Shown: piece after piece, positions 46,708 through 56,144 of the stretch
How the letters are laid out: every line of letters starts with the position of its first letter
How positions within the stretch are numbered: the first letter of the stretch is position 1
From: Bordetella sp. LUAb4
Lineage (GTDB): Bacteria > Pseudomonadota > Gammaproteobacteria > Burkholderiales > Burkholderiaceae_B
Length of the DNA stretch: 64,000 nt
NCBI RefSeq assembly: GCF_021325795.1
Contig: NZ_JAHPZX010000002.1
Span: 1,240,001 to 1,304,000, forward strand
Reading direction: 5' to 3'
Program-made: the position numbers and the translations under genes
Notes under the pieces: generated by a model
Databases searched by the model: none
What the model was told of the DNA's origin: nothing
What the model saw: the letters and a program-made list of their open reading frames with translations, nothing else

Positions 46708-48219
46708 TCAAGCGGTCTGCGTTTTGTTGTGCCCGCTGATCGCCGCACCTGCATCGGCCCGCAGACGCAAGCTGTCGAAAATCGCCAGGAAGGCCAGCGC
46801 CGCCACGCCCAGCAAGGCGAGACGAAACTCCGTCGGTCCCGCTGACGCTCCCTCCAGGCCGGTCGCCCATTCCGCGGTTCGCAGGGCAATCGCGCCAAAC
46901 GCAATCCCGATCCCGGCGTTCAACTGCTGGCAAGCACTGAACAAAGTCGTCGCGCCCGTCATCGCATCGCGGGGCACGTCGGCGAAGCCCAAGGTATTCA
47001 ACGCAGTGAATTGCATGGACCGGCACATGCCGCAGAAGAACAGCACGACGCACGTCAACCAGTAAGGCGTGCTGGCGCCCAACATCGCGCAGCCGACGAA
47101 TCCCACCGCCACCAGCAAACCATTCACCACCAGCACCCGTCGGAAGCCAAACCTGCGCATCACCCACGCGGTACCAGGCTTCATCACCAGGTTGCCGGCG
47201 AACAATGCAAGCATCAGACTGCCCGCCTGCACGGGCGTCAATCCGAAGCCCACCTGGAACATCAACGGCAGCAGGAAAGGCGCGCTGCCGATCGCGATAC
47301 GGAACAAGGACCCGCCATACATCGTCACCGCGAAGGTCTGATAACGCAGGGGCGACAGGTCGACCAGGGGATACTCCACCCGCCGCAGATGCCACACGGA
47401 CAGCACCAAGGCCACCAGCGCCAACGCCAGTAGTCCCGCTACCAGAGGCAAGCTGACTGTCAGCTCGCCGCACAAATCCATCGCGTACATGAACACACTG
47501 CATCCCACCCCGGTCAGGATGAATCCCCATACGTCAAACGGCCGCCGCCCCCCCGCTTCGCCGTGCACCAGGCGCAGCGTCATCAGGATGGCGATCACAC
47601 CCAGGGGCACATTGAGGAAGAAGATCCAATGCCAGCCCAGATACGTGGTGATCACACCGCCTACCAGCGGTCCGATGACCGGTGCCGCCAGCCCCGGCCA
47701 GGTAATGATGGCGATGGCTTTGATCAATTCGGTCTTGGGCGTGGCGCGCAAGACGGCCAGGCGGCCGACGGGCACCATCATGGCACCGCCCAGCCCCTGC
47801 AACACCCGCGCGGCGGTGAATTGCGGCAGCGTCTGGGCCAGGCCGCACAGTATCGACGCCAGGGTGAACAGGACCAGCGCGCCACCAAACACCTTGCGTG
47901 AACCGTAGCGGTCGGCCACCCAGCCGCTGATGGGGATGAAGACGGCCAGCGCCAGCAAATATGCGCTCATGCCGATGGACATGTCCGCCGGCCGCACGCC
48001 GAAGGAACGGGCCATCTCGGGCAAGGCGGTGGTGATGATGGTGGAGTCCAGCATCTCCATGAAGAACGCGCCGGCCACCAGCCAGGCGACGCCTTTGCTA
48101 TTGGACGATGCACCGGGGCCGGAGCCGGTGCCAGAGCCAGAGCCGGATCCACGGCCGGGACCGTCTTGGGGAGAACTGGAACCAGGTTTCTGTTGCGGAT
48201 TCGTCGCCTGCACTGCCAT
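46708..48219 (-). CDS. MFS transporter, DHA2 (EmrB/QacA) drug-efflux family
   Basis: Inner-membrane exporter of 503 residues with about 14 helices. Family signatures are FFMEMLDSTIITTALPEMA (motif D1 region), SGWVADRYGSRKVF (motif A), ARVLQGLGGAMMVPVGRLAV (motif B) and the motif C region WPGLAAPVIGPLVGG. It probably expels hydrophobic toxic compounds by proton antiport; no partner HlyD-type protein is encoded next to it. The N-terminal 45 residues include a Gly/Ser tract (GRGSGSGSGTGSGPG) made of short in-frame repeats. The start at 48219 has AGAGG upstream. Divergent from the PLP decarboxylase gene. Confidence 0.9.
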   Translation of the reverse strand: MAVQATNPQQKPGSSSPQDGPGRGSGSGSGTGSGPGASSNSKGVAWLVAGAFFMEMLDSTIITTALPEMARSFGVRPADMSIGMSAYLLALAVFIPISGWVADRYGSRKVFGGALVLFTLASILCGLAQTLPQFTAARVLQGLGGAMMVPVGRLAVLRATPKTELIKAIAIITWPGLAAPVIGPLVGGVITTYLGWHWIFFLNVPLGVIAILMTLRLVHGEAGGRRPFDVWGFILTGVGCSVFMYAMDLCGELTVSLPLVAGLLALALVALVLSVWHLRRVEYPLVDLSPLRYQTFAVTMYGGSLFRIAIGSAPFLLPLMFQVGFGLTPVQAGSLMLALFAGNLVMKPGTAWVMRRFGFRRVLVVNGLLVAVGFVGCAMLGASTPYWLTCVVLFFCGMCRSMQFTALNTLGFADVPRDAMTGATTLFSACQQLNAGIGIAFGAIALRTAEWATGLEGASAGPTEFRLALLGVAALAFLAIFDSLRLRADAGAAISGHNKTQTA

Positions 48220-48581
48220 TGCTGCTGCCTCTCGGTATGTCGGGTCCGGCCGCTGCCGCGACGATGTCCAAGCATGCATTCCCACGAAAATAGGGAAGTA
48301 GCCCCCAATGAATTTTCGGGGTGTCAGCGGCTGGACCAACGCGGAGCAATCCCGGGCAATTGTAGGTAAATCGGGTCGACCCTGGGTGTATTCGACCCAA
48401 AAGCCCAAAATGGCCGGCATCTGGGCCGCTGATCCGCTGTGCCCGGCACCGCGTGCGGTGGCAACATGCCCCTGACACATCGAACCCCTGACGCATGAAC
48501 CTCATGATTCAGCAACTGGCCCCTCAGCCCCGTCCGCCATGCCTTCCGTGCGGACGGTGACGCCTCAGGCCCGCACACATC
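48220..48581. other. Divergent intergenic region before PLP decarboxylase
   Basis: About 360 bases between the MFS gene and the decarboxylase gene. It should hold both promoters. A short direct repeat (CCCCTGAC followed by ACATCG or GCATG) occurs near 48470-48495. Nothing else is recognised. Confidence 0.5.
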
Positions 48582-50195
48582 TTGCCCTTGCCCCAGCCCC
48601 CCCTTTCCGCCCCCGTCGAGCCCCAGACCTCCCTGGATCCTGGTGACTGGTCCGCCCTGCGCGCCCAGGGACACCGCATGTTGGACGACATGTTCGACTA
48701 CCTGAGCACGCTGCGCGAACGGCCCGTCTGGCAGCCGGCGCCGCCCGCCGTGCGGGCCGGTTTCAGCACGCCGATGCCGCGCCAGCCGACCGAGCTGGCC
48801 GATGCTCATGCCCGGTTCATGGAAGAAATCCTGCCGTACGCGGTGGGTAACGCGCATCCCGGCTTCATGGGGTGGGTGCATGGCGGTGGCAGTGCGGTCG
48901 GCATGCTGGCCGAGACCCTGGCCGCCGGTTTGAACGCCAATTTGGGCGGACGCAACCAGATCCCCATCGAAGTGGAACGCCAGATCGCGCGCTGGATGGC
49001 TGAGCTGTTCGGTATGCCCGCGGGCGCCGGCGGCCTGTTCGTCACCGGCACGTCCATGGCCAATTTGATCGGCGTGCTCGTCGCCCGTACCGCGGCGCTG
49101 GGCCGCGCGGTGCGCCAGGCCGGCGTGGCGGCGCAAGCGGATCGGCTGGTGGCATACACGTCCGTCTGCGCGCACGGCTGCATTGCGCAGGCCATGGACA
49201 TCGCCGGACTGGGCATCGAGAATCTGCGCAAGATCCCGGTGGATGATCAGTTCCGCATGGATCCGGCCGCCTTGCAGGCCGCCATCGATGCCGACCGCCG
49301 GGCTGGTTTGCGTCCTTTTCTCATCGCGGGCACGGCCGGCACGGTGGATGTCGGCGCGGTCGATCCGTTGACAACGCTGGCGGACATCGCCGCCCGCGAA
49401 CAGCTCTGGTTCCACGTCGACGGTGCCTTCGGTGCGCTGGCCATGCTCGCGCCTTCGCTGGCGCCCTTGCTCAAGGGCATCGAACGGGCCGACTCCATCG
49501 CCTTCGATTTCCACAAGTGGGGCCAGGTGCCCTATGACGCCGGCTTCATCCTGGTGCGCGACAGCGCGGCCCAGCAGGCGGCTTTCGCGGCCAGCGCCGC
49601 TTACTTGAGCCGCGACGATCGCGGGCTGGCGGCGAATTCGCCCTGGCCTTGCGACCTGGGACCGGACCTGTCGCGCGGCTTCCGCGCCTTGAAGACCTGG
49701 TTCACGCTGACCGTGTACGGCGCCGATCAACTCGGGACGGTCATCGCGCATACCTGCGCCGTGGCGCAAGGTCTGGCGCGGCGTGTGCAGGCCGAGCCGC
49801 GCCTGGAATTGCTGGCGCCGGTAGCCTTGAACATCGTCTGCTTCCGCTATCGCGCCGAAGACGCCGCGGCGGCGGACCGCCTGACCGCGGCCATCGTGCT
49901 GGAACTGCAAGAGTCCGGCGTGGCGGCGCCATCCACTACCCGCATCGGTGGCGCCTTGGCGATCCGGGCGGCTATCGTCAACCATCGCAGCACGCATGCG
50001 GATGCGCAGCGCCTGTTCGACGCCGTGCTGTCGATCGGTGCGCAATTGACGGGGGCCGCGCCTTCGCCTGATATGGCCGATGACGCGGCGGCGGATGCGG
50101 GACTATCTTCAACCAGTGCGGGGCAGCGATGCCCACTCGCCAACGACGCCGTACGCGATGATGCCCCTGTCGCCGAACCCCAGGCAATACCATGA
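48582..50195 (+). CDS. Group II PLP-dependent decarboxylase (aromatic-amino-acid type)
   Basis: A 537-residue pyridoxal-phosphate enzyme of the glutamate/aromatic-amino-acid decarboxylase superfamily. The N-terminal segment HRMLDDMFDYLSTLRERPVW, NAHPGFMGWVHG, TGTSMANLIGVLVARTAAL and FHVDGAFGALAML are typical. The PLP-binding Lys312 is in FDFHKWGQVPYDAGF. The substrate amino acid is unknown. The start is uncertain (TTG at 48582 or nearby). The stop overlaps the start of the TPR/ATP-grasp gene (ATGA), so the two are translationally coupled. The C-terminal ~40 residues are low complexity. Confidence 0.88.
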   Translation: MPLPQPPLSAPVEPQTSLDPGDWSALRAQGHRMLDDMFDYLSTLRERPVWQPAPPAVRAGFSTPMPRQPTELADAHARFMEEILPYAVGNAHPGFMGWVHGGGSAVGMLAETLAAGLNANLGGRNQIPIEVERQIARWMAELFGMPAGAGGLFVTGTSMANLIGVLVARTAALGRAVRQAGVAAQADRLVAYTSVCAHGCIAQAMDIAGLGIENLRKIPVDDQFRMDPAALQAAIDADRRAGLRPFLIAGTAGTVDVGAVDPLTTLADIAAREQLWFHVDGAFGALAMLAPSLAPLLKGIERADSIAFDFHKWGQVPYDAGFILVRDSAAQQAAFAASAAYLSRDDRGLAANSPWPCDLGPDLSRGFRALKTWFTLTVYGADQLGTVIAHTCAVAQGLARRVQAEPRLELLAPVALNIVCFRYRAEDAAAADRLTAAIVLELQESGVAAPSTTRIGGALAIRAAIVNHRSTHADAQRLFDAVLSIGAQLTGAAPSPDMADDAAADAGLSSTSAGQRCPLANDAVRDDAPVAEPQAIP

Positions 50196-51523
50196 CCGAC
50201 GCAGTTAGCACGGCGATACCCGATGCCGCGACCGACGCGGCTGCCCTCGCACGACGCCCCGATCTCATTGGCAAGGCACGTTTGATTACCTATGCCTTCC
50301 AGCAAGGCGACCTCGACAGCCTGCGCCAGCAACTGCTCGCGCGCGCCCAGCAGGACGAGGGCGACACCAATGCCGCGCTGGACCTGTCCATGGTCCTGTT
50401 ACTGCTGGGCCAGCCCGACACCGCGATGGCCTTGCAGCGCCACGCGGTACAGACGCAGCCGCTGTATCACATGCCGGCCGACCGCCAACCCGCAACGCTG
50501 CGGCTGCTGGTCCTGGTCGCTTGCGGCGACTTTCTCGCGAATACGCCGTTCGAATTCCTGGTCGCCGATTCTAATATCGCAGTGGACATCCTCTACGTGG
50601 GCGAAGGCATCCCGACGCCCGCGCAATTGCCCGAACATGATGCGCTACTCGTCGCCGTCGGCGAATCGGCTGCCAATCGACCGCTCCTGGATACGCTGCG
50701 AGCGCCGCTGGCGCAGTGGCATCGACCGGTATTGAACCGGCCCGAGCATGTGCTCAAGACCTCACGCGACGGCCTGAGCACGGCGCTGCAGGGCGCCGAG
50801 GGCATCATCGTGCCGGCGATCCGGCGTGTCACGCGGACAGACCTCGACGCCCTGGCCAGCGGTCGGGCGCAGCCGTCGGACTTGTTGCCTGGCGTGGACT
50901 ACCCCGTCCTGGTGCGCCCGCTGGATTCGCACGCGGGCCACGGCCTGGAAAAAATCGACGAGGCCGCCGGGCTCGCCGCGTATCTCGCGGCCCACGATGC
51001 AGCGTTGCCCGCGACGGCCAGCACTGGTACAGGCCTCGCTGACGGCGCGCCCGTCGACTTTGCGTTGCCCGCCACCTTCTACCTGTCGCAATTCATCGAC
51101 TACCGCAGCTCGGATGAACGCTATCGTAAGTACCGCGTCGTGATGGTGCAGGGCCGTCCTTTCCTCGGCCATCTGGGCATCTCTCCGCGTTGGATGGTGC
51201 ATTACCTGAATGCGGACATGCTGGAGAACGCTGTAAATCGCGCCGAGGAAGGCGCACAGATGCAGAGCTTCGACAGCGGCTTCGCCGCGCGCCACGCCGC
51301 CGCTTTCGCGCGGATCCACCAACGCGTCGGACTCGACTATTTCGTCATGGATTGCGCGGAAACGCCCGACGGCCAGTTGCTCATCTTCGAAGGCGACACC
51401 TGCGGCATCGTGCACGCCATGGATCCCGAGGACCTCTTTCCCTACAAAGCGCCCAATATGCGCCGCATCTTCACGGCGTTCCGGGAAATGCTGGCAAAGA
51501 ACGCGGGCGTGGCAATTAACTGA
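50192..51523 (+). CDS. TPR/ATP-grasp protein of unknown product
   Basis: A 443-residue protein. The N-terminal ~100 residues look like TPR-type helices (NAALDLSMVLLLLGQPDTAM). The rest follows an ATP-grasp layout: an adenine/nucleotide segment YPVLVRPLDSHAGHGLEKI, a KYRVVMVQGRPFLGHLGIS strand and the metal-binding end YFVMDCAETPDGQLLIFEGD. The usual ATP-contacting Lys is Arg here (VRPLDS) and the EVN triad reads EGD, so activity is probable but not assured. ATP-grasp enzymes join a carboxylate to an amine; coupling to a PLP decarboxylase suggests the amine it makes is ligated to another acid (inference). Confidence 0.75.
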   Translation: MTDAVSTAIPDAATDAAALARRPDLIGKARLITYAFQQGDLDSLRQQLLARAQQDEGDTNAALDLSMVLLLLGQPDTAMALQRHAVQTQPLYHMPADRQPATLRLLVLVACGDFLANTPFEFLVADSNIAVDILYVGEGIPTPAQLPEHDALLVAVGESAANRPLLDTLRAPLAQWHRPVLNRPEHVLKTSRDGLSTALQGAEGIIVPAIRRVTRTDLDALASGRAQPSDLLPGVDYPVLVRPLDSHAGHGLEKIDEAAGLAAYLAAHDAALPATASTGTGLADGAPVDFALPATFYLSQFIDYRSSDERYRKYRVVMVQGRPFLGHLGISPRWMVHYLNADMLENAVNRAEEGAQMQSFDSGFAARHAAAFARIHQRVGLDYFVMDCAETPDGQLLIFEGDTCGIVHAMDPEDLFPYKAPNMRRIFTAFREMLAKNAGVAIN

Positions 51524-51598
51524 AAGCCAGCTCGATCGTAGCCGCCCGGACCCGGCCTACGTGCCGCATACGTCGTCGCCTGGCAACTGGCTGAAGCG

Positions 51599-51760
51599 AT
51601 GGAGGAACAATCACTTAGCAAGGCGCGTCTGGCCGCTCTACTCAAGACCAGCCGATCGCAGGTCGACAGACTCCTTGACCCTACGCGCGATGTGACACTC
51701 TCGACGTTTCAGCGCGCTGCGGCCTTGGTCGGCCGTAAAGTTCAGATTGAATTGGTGTGA
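51599..51760 (+). pseudogene. HTH antitoxin-like protein, 5'-truncated remnant
   Basis: A 53-codon frame (ATG at 51599) encodes MEEQSLSKARLAALLKTSRS, then QVDRLLDPTRDVTLSTFQRA and AALVGRKVQIELV. It matches the C-terminal helix-turn-helix half of XRE-type antitoxin/regulator proteins, which usually have about 100 residues. The frame continues upstream through related-looking codons (AYVVAWQLAEA) to a stop at 51539-51541, so the 5' third of the gene is missing. No toxin gene is next to it. A short functional protein cannot be excluded. Confidence 0.6.
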
Positions 51761-51832
51761 CTGAACCGTTTGACCTTTTTTGAGCGACGGTGCAAGTTCT
51801 GTCCACTGCCTCGTGCCAGGCACCGCCGGCGA

Positions 51833-53014
51833 TTACACGTCCTGATACCGCAGCCAGCCGTCATCCAGCCATTGCGCCAGGACGTTCTGTTCTGCCTCGC
51901 TGGGCCGGGCAACCGCGCAGTCCAGCGTGCGATCGTCCGCCAGACGGCGCATCAAGGCTGAAGGCGGCACTGGCGCCACTTCGCCGTTGATGAACAACTG
52001 GCGCTGGCGATAAAGCATGCGGCTACGTCGATCCAGCACCAGGCAACCTTGCGCGGGCCACTCGACGGCAAGATCGACGTCTTCCGGCGGCAGGCCATCA
52101 AAGACCGCGCTGGCGGCGGGTTCGGTCAGCCAGCAACCCAGGAAGCGCGTCGCCAAGGCTTCATCGAAACGCAGCTTGCCGACAGCGGCGAGTGCCGCCT
52201 CGACCAGGGCGTCCGGCAATGCGGCGGCTTGAGCCACGGCTGGCTGGCCCGGGTCGCGATAGACACCTTTCAGGTCGGGGCCGGGCAGCGGCGGCTCGGC
52301 ATAAGGACCCGCCGGTTGGCCCGCGCGCGCCATCACCTGCTCGGCGGCGGCTTCCAACATGCCGCGCGCCAGCACGGCCTGGCTGGGCGAACGGAAACCG
52401 ATGGAGATCGTCATGCAGTCGCCCACCGCGATACCGTCGTGCGCCACCTGCGGCGGCAGATAGAGCATGTCGCCCGGCTCCAGCACATGGCTTTCCTCGG
52501 GCTGGAAGTCGCGCAGGATTTTCAGCGGCAGGCCGGGCTGCAGGCTGAGATCGCGTTGGCGGCCTATGCGCCAATCTCGCTGGCCGACCGCTTGCAGCAG
52601 GAAAACGTCGTAGCTGTCGAAATGCGGCCCCACGCCACCGCCGTCGGTGGCGATGCTGATCATCAGATCGTCCAGGCGCGCATCGGGAATGAAGCGGAAC
52701 TGCTGCATCAATGCGGCGGCGGCGTCGTCATGCAGATCGACGCCTTGGACCAGTAGTGTCCAGCCTGGCTCGCTGGCCTTGGGCAGTCGCGCGAAGGGTC
52801 CCTGTTCCATCTGCCAGGCGCCGTTCTCGCGCCAGATCAGGCGCGCTTCGACGTCGTCGTTGCGCGCCAGGCGCTTGATCCCGGCCAGGGTCAGCGGCGG
52901 ACGGAAGGCGGGGATGGCCTGGCGGATCAACAGCGGCTTGCGCTGCCAGTAGCGGCGCATGAATTCCGCCGGGGTACGGCCGCCGAGGAGTTGCAGGGGA
53001 GTATCCGGATTCAT
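51833..53014 (-). CDS. roxA: Ribosomal oxygenase (JmjC/cupin, RoxA/YcfD type)
   Basis: Fe(II)/2-oxoglutarate oxygenase that in E. coli hydroxylates an arginine of ribosomal protein L16. It has 393 residues against 373. It starts MNPDTPLQLLGGRTPAEFM. The metal triad begins with HFDSYD (His-x-Asp) and the distal His is in YLPPQVAHDGIAVGD. The winged-helix-like C-terminal domain has FLGCWLTEP and FDGLPPEDVDLAVEW-type segments. The substrate is inferred from the family. Start at 53014, where ATGA overlaps the stop of the small upstream open frame. Confidence 0.9.
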   Translation of the reverse strand: MNPDTPLQLLGGRTPAEFMRRYWQRKPLLIRQAIPAFRPPLTLAGIKRLARNDDVEARLIWRENGAWQMEQGPFARLPKASEPGWTLLVQGVDLHDDAAAALMQQFRFIPDARLDDLMISIATDGGGVGPHFDSYDVFLLQAVGQRDWRIGRQRDLSLQPGLPLKILRDFQPEESHVLEPGDMLYLPPQVAHDGIAVGDCMTISIGFRSPSQAVLARGMLEAAAEQVMARAGQPAGPYAEPPLPGPDLKGVYRDPGQPAVAQAAALPDALVEAALAAVGKLRFDEALATRFLGCWLTEPAASAVFDGLPPEDVDLAVEWPAQGCLVLDRRSRMLYRQRQLFINGEVAPVPPSALMRRLADDRTLDCAVARPSEAEQNVLAQWLDDGWLRYQDV

Positions 53015-53160
53015 GAGCGTCCTAGTTTGGTCTTCGGCTTCGGCATCGTATCGGCCTTGGCGGTGGTATCGGTATCGGTATCGGTATCGACATTAGCAGC
53101 GGCATCAACATCGGCGGCCACTAGTAAGCCTGGCCAGGCCTGCGCGTCCGGCGTAGCCAT
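53011..53160 (-). CDS. Possible 49-residue leader peptide between mutS and roxA
   Basis: An open frame from ATG 53160, 11 bases after the mutS stop, to a TGA that overlaps the roxA ATG (ATGA). A weak AAGGCGG lies upstream. It encodes MATPDAQAWPGLL, an acidic (DT) repeat formed by four GATACC hexamers (53065-53088), and a Lys-rich tail PKPKTKLGR. It has no recognised homologue and may be only a chance frame. Confidence 0.3.
   Translation of the reverse strand: MATPDAQAWPGLLVAADVDAAANVDTDTDTDTTAKADTMPKPKTKLGRS
53065..53088. repeat. Hexanucleotide repeat (GGTATC)4
   Basis: Four exact GGTATC units (GATACC on the minus strand), in the short region between mutS and roxA. It is shorter than the GATGCC tract at 44602-44661 but of the same hexamer style. 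Confidence 0.85.
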
Positions 53161-53171
53161 GGCAGGCCGCC

Positions 53172-55862
53172 TTAGCGCACCGTGGCCTTCAAGCGATAAA
53201 GGGCATCCAACGCTTCGCGCGGCGTCAGACTGTCGGGATCGATGGCGGCCAGTTCGTCGCGCAGCGCGGCCAGCGCTTCCTGGTCCGCATCCGCGTCGGC
53301 TTGCGCGGACGCCACGGCATCTGCCTGCGCGGCGGCGGCGAACAGGCCCAACTGGGGTGTCGGCGCGCCTTGCGCCTCCAAGCGTTCGAGTTCCCGCGTG
53401 GCCTGGCGGATGACCGCCGGCGGCACCCCCGCCCGCTGCGCCACCTGGATGCCATAGCTGCGGCTGGCGGGGCCTTCGCGCACTTCGTGCAGGAACACGA
53501 TGCCATTGGCGGATTCAGCTGCCGCCAGATGAATGTTGGCCGCAGTCGGCTGTTCCGCCGGCAAGCGCGTGATCTCGAAGTAATGCGTGGCGAACAGCGT
53601 CAGGGCGCGATTGTGTGTGAGTAACCGCAGGGCGATGGCCCAGGCCAATGCCAGGCCATCGTAGGTCGACGTGCCGCGGCCGATCTCGTCCATCAAGACC
53701 AGGCTGGCGGGCGTGCTGGCAGCGAGGATGGCGGCGGCTTCCGTCATCTCCATCATGAAGGTGGAGCGGCCACCTGCCAGATCGTCGGCGGCGCCGATGC
53801 GGGTGAAGATGCGATCGATGCGGCCGATGCGTGCACGCGCGGCGGGCACGTAGCTGCCCGTGCGCGCCAGCAGGACGATCAGCGCGATCTGGCGCATATA
53901 CGTCGACTTGCCGCCCATATTGGGACCGGTGACCAGCAGCATGCGGCGCGTCGCATCGAGCCGGCAGCTGTTGGGCGTGAAGCGTTCGATGCTGCGTTCG
54001 ACCACGGGATGGCGGCCGGCGTCGATATCGATGTCGGCTTCCTCGGCCAGCTCCGGCGCGCACCAATCGTGGCGCCGTGCGTGGTCGGCCAGCGCGGCCA
54101 GGCAGTCGAGTTCGGCCAGGGCCCCGGCGCATTCGGACAAGGCGCGCACATGCGTGGCCAGCGCGTCCATGACCTGTTCATAGAGCCATTTTTCGCGCGC
54201 CAGCGAGCGGTCCTGGGCCGACAGGACGCGATCTTCCCAAGTCTTCAGTTCAGGCGTGATGTAGCGTTCGACATTCTTCAACGTCTGGCGGCGGCGGTAG
54301 TCTTCCGGCACCTTGTCGGCCTGGCCGCGGCTGACTTCGATGTAGAAGCCATGCACGCGATTGAACTCCACGCGCAGATTGGCGATGCCGCTGCGTTCGC
54401 GTTCACGGGCTTCCAGTTGGACCAGGAACTCGCCGCTGTCGGTGGCCAGGGTGCGCAGTTCGTCCAGATCGCCGTCATAGCCGGTAGCGATGACGCCGCC
54501 GTCACGCACCGCTGCCGCGGGTTCCGCGGCGATGGCCTCCTGCAGCAGGTGGGCGATGGCGGGATCGAGGTCCAGCTTGGTGCCCAATTCAGCCAGGCGC
54601 GGCGAGCGTGCCAACGGTTGCACGGCGCCGCGCAGCGCCGGCAGGGCCAGCAAGGCGTCGCGCAGGCTGGCCAGTTCGCGCGGGCGCACCGAACGCAAGG
54701 CCACGCGGGTGGCCACGCGTTCCAGATCTGGATAGCGTTCCAGGGCGGCACGCAGCGTTTCCAGCGGCGTCGCGGCACCGAATGCCGTGCTTGAGCTCGG
54801 ATTCGAATTCGCACTGAAACCGCCGCGGTCGTCCGAGTTGTCGTGCATGCCGTCGTCCATGCGATCGGCCAGCATTTCGGCGATGGCCGTCTGGCGTGCC
54901 AGCACGGGCGCGTTCTCGCGCAGCGGATGGTGCAGCCAGCGGCGCAGCAGACGGCTGCCCATGGGCGTGCGGCAGCCATCGAGGACGGAGAACAACGTAG
55001 GCGCGTCCTCGCCGGACAGCGTCAACGTCAGCTCCAGATTGCGCCGCGTGACGGGGTCGAGCAGCACGAATTCGCCCGGGCGCTGTGCGCTCAGGCTCTG
55101 GATATGGGACAAGCCCTGGGATTGCGTGCGAGCGGCGTAGCGCAGCAGCGCGCCGGCGGCGCAGATGGCGGCCGGCATGTCCTCGACGTCGAAGCCGGCC
55201 AGGTTGTCGGTGCGGAAGTGGTCCAGCAGATGCTGGCGCGCGCCATCGCTTTCGAAATGCCAGTCGGGCACGCGGCTGCGGGCGCCGTCGAAACTGAAGT
55301 CGAACTCGGCGCAGTCGGCGTAGATGACTTCCGCCGGCGCGATGCGATGCAGCTCGGATTCGAGCTGCGCCGGCGCGCACTCGGTCACATGAAATTCGCC
55401 GCTGGCCAGATTCAACCAGGCGATCCCGGCGCGCGGCGTCCGCCCGCCGCTGACGTGTACGGCCGCCAGCGACCGGTCCGCCTTGGCGGGTAGCAGGGCT
55501 TCATCGGTCAAGGTGCCGGGCGTGACGATGCGGACGATGCGGCGTTCCACCGGTCCCTTGCTGGCCGCCGGGTCGCCGATCTGTTCGCAGATGGCGATCG
55601 ACTCGCCCAAAGCGACCAGACGCGCCAGGTATTGCTCCATGGCATGTACCGGCACGCCCGCCATGGGGATGGGTTGGCCGGCGGAGCTGCCGCGCTTGGT
55701 CAGCGTCAGGTTCAGCAGCCGCGCGCCGCGTTCGGCGTCGTCATAGAACATTTCATAGAAATCGCCCATCCGGTAGAACAGCAACAAGGGCCCCGCCTCG
55801 GCTTTGAGACGAAGATATTGCTGCATCATGGGGGTATGGGAGGGATCGATGGCTTGCGACAC
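53172..55862 (-). CDS. mutS: DNA mismatch repair protein MutS
   Basis: Mismatch-recognition ATPase of 896 residues. The N-terminal mismatch-binding Phe-x-Glu region is [25 protein letters not shown] begins a further conserved block, and Walker A is [15 protein letters not shown] (about 640-655). Then come [18 protein letters not shown] (Walker B and signature) and THYFEITRL. Two low-complexity additions are visible: a Ser/Asn/Gly insert near 337-370 ([17 protein letters not shown]) and an Ala/Asp tract near the C-terminus ([13 protein letters not shown]). The GTG start at 55862 has AAGAGAA upstream. Confidence 0.95.
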   Translation of the reverse strand: MSQAIDPSHTPMMQQYLRLKAEAGPLLLFYRMGDFYEMFYDDAERGARLLNLTLTKRGSSAGQPIPMAGVPVHAMEQYLARLVALGESIAICEQIGDPAASKGPVERRIVRIVTPGTLTDEALLPAKADRSLAAVHVSGGRTPRAGIAWLNLASGEFHVTECAPAQLESELHRIAPAEVIYADCAEFDFSFDGARSRVPDWHFESDGARQHLLDHFRTDNLAGFDVEDMPAAICAAGALLRYAARTQSQGLSHIQSLSAQRPGEFVLLDPVTRRNLELTLTLSGEDAPTLFSVLDGCRTPMGSRLLRRWLHHPLRENAPVLARQTAIAEMLADRMDDGMHDNSDDRGGFSANSNPSSSTAFGAATPLETLRAALERYPDLERVATRVALRSVRPRELASLRDALLALPALRGAVQPLARSPRLAELGTKLDLDPAIAHLLQEAIAAEPAAAVRDGGVIATGYDGDLDELRTLATDSGEFLVQLEARERERSGIANLRVEFNRVHGFYIEVSRGQADKVPEDYRRRQTLKNVERYITPELKTWEDRVLSAQDRSLAREKWLYEQVMDALATHVRALSECAGALAELDCLAALADHARRHDWCAPELAEEADIDIDAGRHPVVERSIERFTPNSCRLDATRRMLLVTGPNMGGKSTYMRQIALIVLLARTGSYVPAARARIGRIDRIFTRIGAADDLAGGRSTFMMEMTEAAAILAASTPASLVLMDEIGRGTSTYDGLALAWAIALRLLTHNRALTLFATHYFEITRLPAEQPTAANIHLAAAESANGIVFLHEVREGPASRSYGIQVAQRAGVPPAVIRQATRELERLEAQGAPTPQLGLFAAAAQADAVASAQADADADQEALAALRDELAAIDPDSLTPREALDALYRLKATVR

Positions 55863-56144
55863 GGTTCTCTTTTAAGTCTGAAACTCAGGCAGTTTTTTGC
55901 TTGCGAGACGCATTGTAGGCCCTCGGCCAGAGGCGTTCGCCGCCCCTGGCATGCCGGCAAGTGACAAGCGTATCCCTGGCCGCCAGTGCCGAGGCAATGC
56001 GGCCAGGCCATGTCTATCTTCGGAACACGGAGGTGGCGCCCCCGCAATCTGGTCCATTCCTTCCACGCCAAGCCGCTCTGACCTGGATAATGTGGCTTTG
56101 CAGCGACCGGCTGGGGCCGGGTTGCGCATCATCGGCAGGCGTAA

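Noticed and set aside
48324-50045. A long minus-strand frame opposite the PLP decarboxylase
   Set aside because: It is the codon shadow of the decarboxylase, whose motifs are clear on the plus strand.
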